A stretch of DNA of 7,755 nt from an uncultured Rothia sp. (lineage in GTDB: Bacteria; Actinomycetota; Actinomycetes; Actinomycetales; Micrococcaceae), in contig CALGXU010000129.1 of the NCBI GenBank assembly GCA_937935205.1, forward strand, positions 1-7,755, read 5' to 3'. The notes below the pieces were generated by a model, which saw nothing but the letters and a program-made list of their open reading frames with translations, was not told the DNA's origin and did no database searches. A program made the translations under genes and the position numbers. This document shows, piece by piece, positions 6,267 to 7,755 of the stretch. Every line of letters starts with the position of its first letter. Within the stretch, counting starts at the first letter, position 1.

Positions 6267-6335
6267 GATTCTATGGTTTTCAGGTTGCGGCGGCTTCTGG
6301 GCGGCTTGCGCGAGCCGCTGCGCGTGGGCTGTTAC

Positions 6336-6356
6336 GCCGCTACTTAGCCGCTACTT
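6336..6356. repeat. Tandem repeat of GCCGCTACTT across the M20 peptidase stop codon
   Basis: GCCGCTACTT occurs at 6336-6345 and 6347-6356 with one base between, an 11-base period. The second copy contains the last Lys codon and TAG stop of the minus-strand gene, and the first copy lies in its 3' untranslated region. It looks like a small duplication. It does not disturb the reading frame as written. Confidence 0.7.
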
Positions 6357-7580
6357 CGCGCTCGCCCAGTCGAGAATCGCTTCGAAGAAGCGCTCGCATT
6401 CGCTCAGCTGCTCCAGCTCAATCCACTCGTTCGGTGAGTGAGCCTGAGCAATGTCACCGGGGCCGCAGATGATGCTCTGCACGCCGGCGCGTTGGAACTG
6501 GCCCGCCTCGGTGCCGTAGGTGACCTTCTGCGGCACGCCGTCGGTGCCCAGCCACTCGTGCGCCAGGTGGATGAGCGGCGCGTCATCGGCGGTACCCAGG
6601 CCCGGTACGGCGGCGAGCAGCTCGTGCTTCACGCCCACGCGGGAGGTGAGGCTACCGGGCTCCGCGCCGGTCAGCTTCTCGGCGCGTGTGGCGCGTGTCT
6701 GCAGATCGGGCAGGATCACCTCCGAAAGCTCACGGTCAATGCGCTCCACGAAGGACTCGGTGGTCACCTGCGGCAGGGTGCGCACATCGTACTCCACGAC
6801 CGCCTGCTCGGCGACGATGTTGTACTGCAGGCCGCCGGTTGCCAGGTTCACGCTACCGGTGGAGTGGGGAATGATGAACGACTCGTCGAACGGGCCTTCT
6901 TCCTCCCACTGGTCCGCCATGTCGGTGAAGAATGTGATGAATTCGCCGGCTGCGGCGACCGCGTTCACGCCGTGGGTGGCGAGGGAGCCGTGCTTGGGCA
7001 CGCCGGTGAAGGTGACGCGGCCGCGGTGTGCACCCTTGTGCGCGGAGATAATGCGCATGCTGGAGGGCTCACCCACGATTGCGTAGTCGGGGGCGAGGTC
7101 GCGCGCCACGAACTCCTCAATGAGGGAGGGCGCACCGACGCAGCCGATTTCTTCGTCGTAGGAGAAGGCGAAGTGCAGGGGAGTGCGTAGCTTCGCCTCG
7201 GCAACGCGCGGCAGCAACCAGAGTGCGACGGCGAGGAAGCCCTTCATATCGCAGACACCGCGGCCGTAGGCGCGGGTACCCTCCACGCGCAGGGTGAACG
7301 GGTCGGCGTCCCATGCCTGACCGGCGACGGGTACGACGTCCGTGTGGCCGGAGAGAACGAGGCCGCCTCGGGTGGTGCCGTCAGCTGCAGGGATGGTGAC
7401 CAGCAGGTTGGCGCGGGTGCCGTCCTCGTTGTAGGTGCGCACGCCGCTGTAGCCGTAGCGGGCAAATTCGGCTTCGATGAGCTCAATGAGTTCCAGGTTG
7501 GAGGTCCCGGAGACGGTGGGGATCGCGATGAGCTTTTCGAGCCAGGGGAGGGATGCGGGCTGGGTGGTTTGAGCCGTCAT
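6351..7580 (-). CDS. argE: M20-family metallohydrolase, probable acetylornithine deacetylase (ArgE type)
   Basis: A 409-residue cytosolic zinc hydrolase of the M20/ArgE-DapE family. ArgE removes the acetyl group from N2-acetylornithine to give ornithine. Expected residues are present: H79 and catalytic D81 in SGHTDVVP, bridging D111 in GRGVCDMKG, catalytic E143 and ligand E144 in SYDEEIGCVGA, E171 in GEPSSM, and H381 in GPGDIAQAHSPNEW. The insert between about 180 and 290 matches the family lid/dimerisation domain, including KGAHRGRVTFTGVPKHGS. Length and the SYDEEIGC and GEPSSM motifs favour ArgE over DapE or generic aminoacylases, though substrate is hard to fix within M20. The ATG has AAGGA six bases upstream, and the stop is TAG followed by a strong terminator. 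The other arginine genes are not adjacent, so this is a stand-alone unit. Family very secure, ArgE specificity probable. Confidence 0.88.
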   Translation of the reverse strand: MTAQTTQPASLPWLEKLIAIPTVSGTSNLELIELIEAEFARYGYSGVRTYNEDGTRANLLVTIPAADGTTRGGLVLSGHTDVVPVAGQAWDADPFTLRVEGTRAYGRGVCDMKGFLAVALWLLPRVAEAKLRTPLHFAFSYDEEIGCVGAPSLIEEFVARDLAPDYAIVGEPSSMRIISAHKGAHRGRVTFTGVPKHGSLATHGVNAVAAAGEFITFFTDMADQWEEEGPFDESFIIPHSTGSVNLATGGLQYNIVAEQAVVEYDVRTLPQVTTESFVERIDRELSEVILPDLQTRATRAEKLTGAEPGSLTSRVGVKHELLAAVPGLGTADDAPLIHLAHEWLGTDGVPQKVTYGTEAGQFQRAGVQSIICGPGDIAQAHSPNEWIELEQLSECERFFEAILDWASAK

Positions 7581-7630
7581 GACTGTTCCTTCTGTGCCGT
7601 GTCGGGTGCGCTTTTATGTTTAGGGTACGC

Positions 7631-7677
7631 CGCGGGGCGGTATTCATCGCCTCATGGTCGTCGAATACCGCCCCGTG
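7631..7677 (-). terminator. Stem-loop between the right-edge gene and the M20 peptidase gene
   Basis: A perfect 13-bp inverted repeat, CGGGGCGGTATTC (7633-7645) and GAATACCGCCCCG (7663-7675), with one further G-T and one C-G pair outside it and a 17-base loop. It begins 16 bases after the stop of the right-edge gene, which suits a terminator, and it separates that gene from the M20 peptidase gene. No T-tract follows on either strand, so it may instead be a U-less terminator, an mRNA-stabilising hairpin or an operator. Confidence 0.55.
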
Positions 7678-7692
7678 ACCCCTGCGTGGGGG

Positions 7693-7755
7693 TTAGATGC
7701 TGTAGTTGTTCACGTTCGAGTGGTCGCCCAGCGCGTGGAAGTTACGCGAGTGGTA
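7693..7755 (-). CDS. C-terminal end of an unidentified protein (partial)
   Basis: The minus strand reads in frame from the window edge to a TAA at 7693-7695, giving 20 residues ending in HALGDHSNVNNYSI. The frame is followed closely by a strong hairpin, which supports it as the true end of a gene. The peptide is polar and rich in Asn, His and Ser, with no hydrophobic segment. I do not recognise the family, and the rest lies outside the window. A different frame or no gene at all is possible, given the short length. Confidence 0.55.
   Translation of the reverse strand, partial: YHSRNFHALGDHSNVNNYSI

Noticed and set aside
6438..7190. 250-codon plus-strand open frame opposite the M20 peptidase gene
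   Set aside because: Antisense shadow. The minus-strand product carries the complete M20 metal-binding set.

Overview
The window reads as chromosomal DNA from a high-GC Gram-positive (Actinomycetota). Coding regions are GC-rich, GTG is used as a start, Shine-Dalgarno sites are purine-rich (AAGGA/AGGAGG), and the proteins are actinobacterial in style. The set (MMPL exporter, paired CrcB, VanZ-like protein, GlpF, ArgE-type M20 peptidase) fits the Micrococcaceae, and a Rothia-like organism is my best guess. That genus call is inference from protein style only. I see no mobile element, CRISPR array, tRNA, rRNA or phage gene.

Layout. Plus strand, 36-3823: a 935-residue MMPL/RND-family exporter with a long coiled coil in its first external loop, then after 69 bases two overlapping crcB genes encoding the subunits of a probable heterodimeric fluoride channel. 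A 225-base gap follows. It carries an AT-rich inverted repeat directly upstream of a TATAAT box, and leads into a VanZ-family membrane protein (4049-4690, plus). Minus strand, 4853-7755: a GlpF-type aquaglyceroporin (4853-5860), a roughly 490-base non-coding stretch (5861-6350), an ArgE/DapE-type M20 metallohydrolase (6351-7580), and the last 20 codons of an unidentified gene running off the right edge (7693-7755). vanZ and glpF converge on a short segment holding two hairpins, one with a T-tract for each direction, including a perfect 24-bp inverted repeat.

How the genes relate. The only clear functional unit is the crcB pair, which shares a TAATG stop/start overlap and should give equal amounts of two complementary subunits. 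The other genes are best read as independent housekeeping or accessory envelope and metabolic functions: export, fluoride resistance, polyol uptake and amino-acid deacylation. Most are separated by their own hairpins or gaps. Nothing here amounts to a convincing new multi-gene system. The points most worth checking are the extra hydrophobic segment and long tail on GlpF, the asymmetric pore residues and shortened linker in the CrcB pair, the inverted repeat over the vanZ promoter, and the stacked palindromes in the glpF leader.
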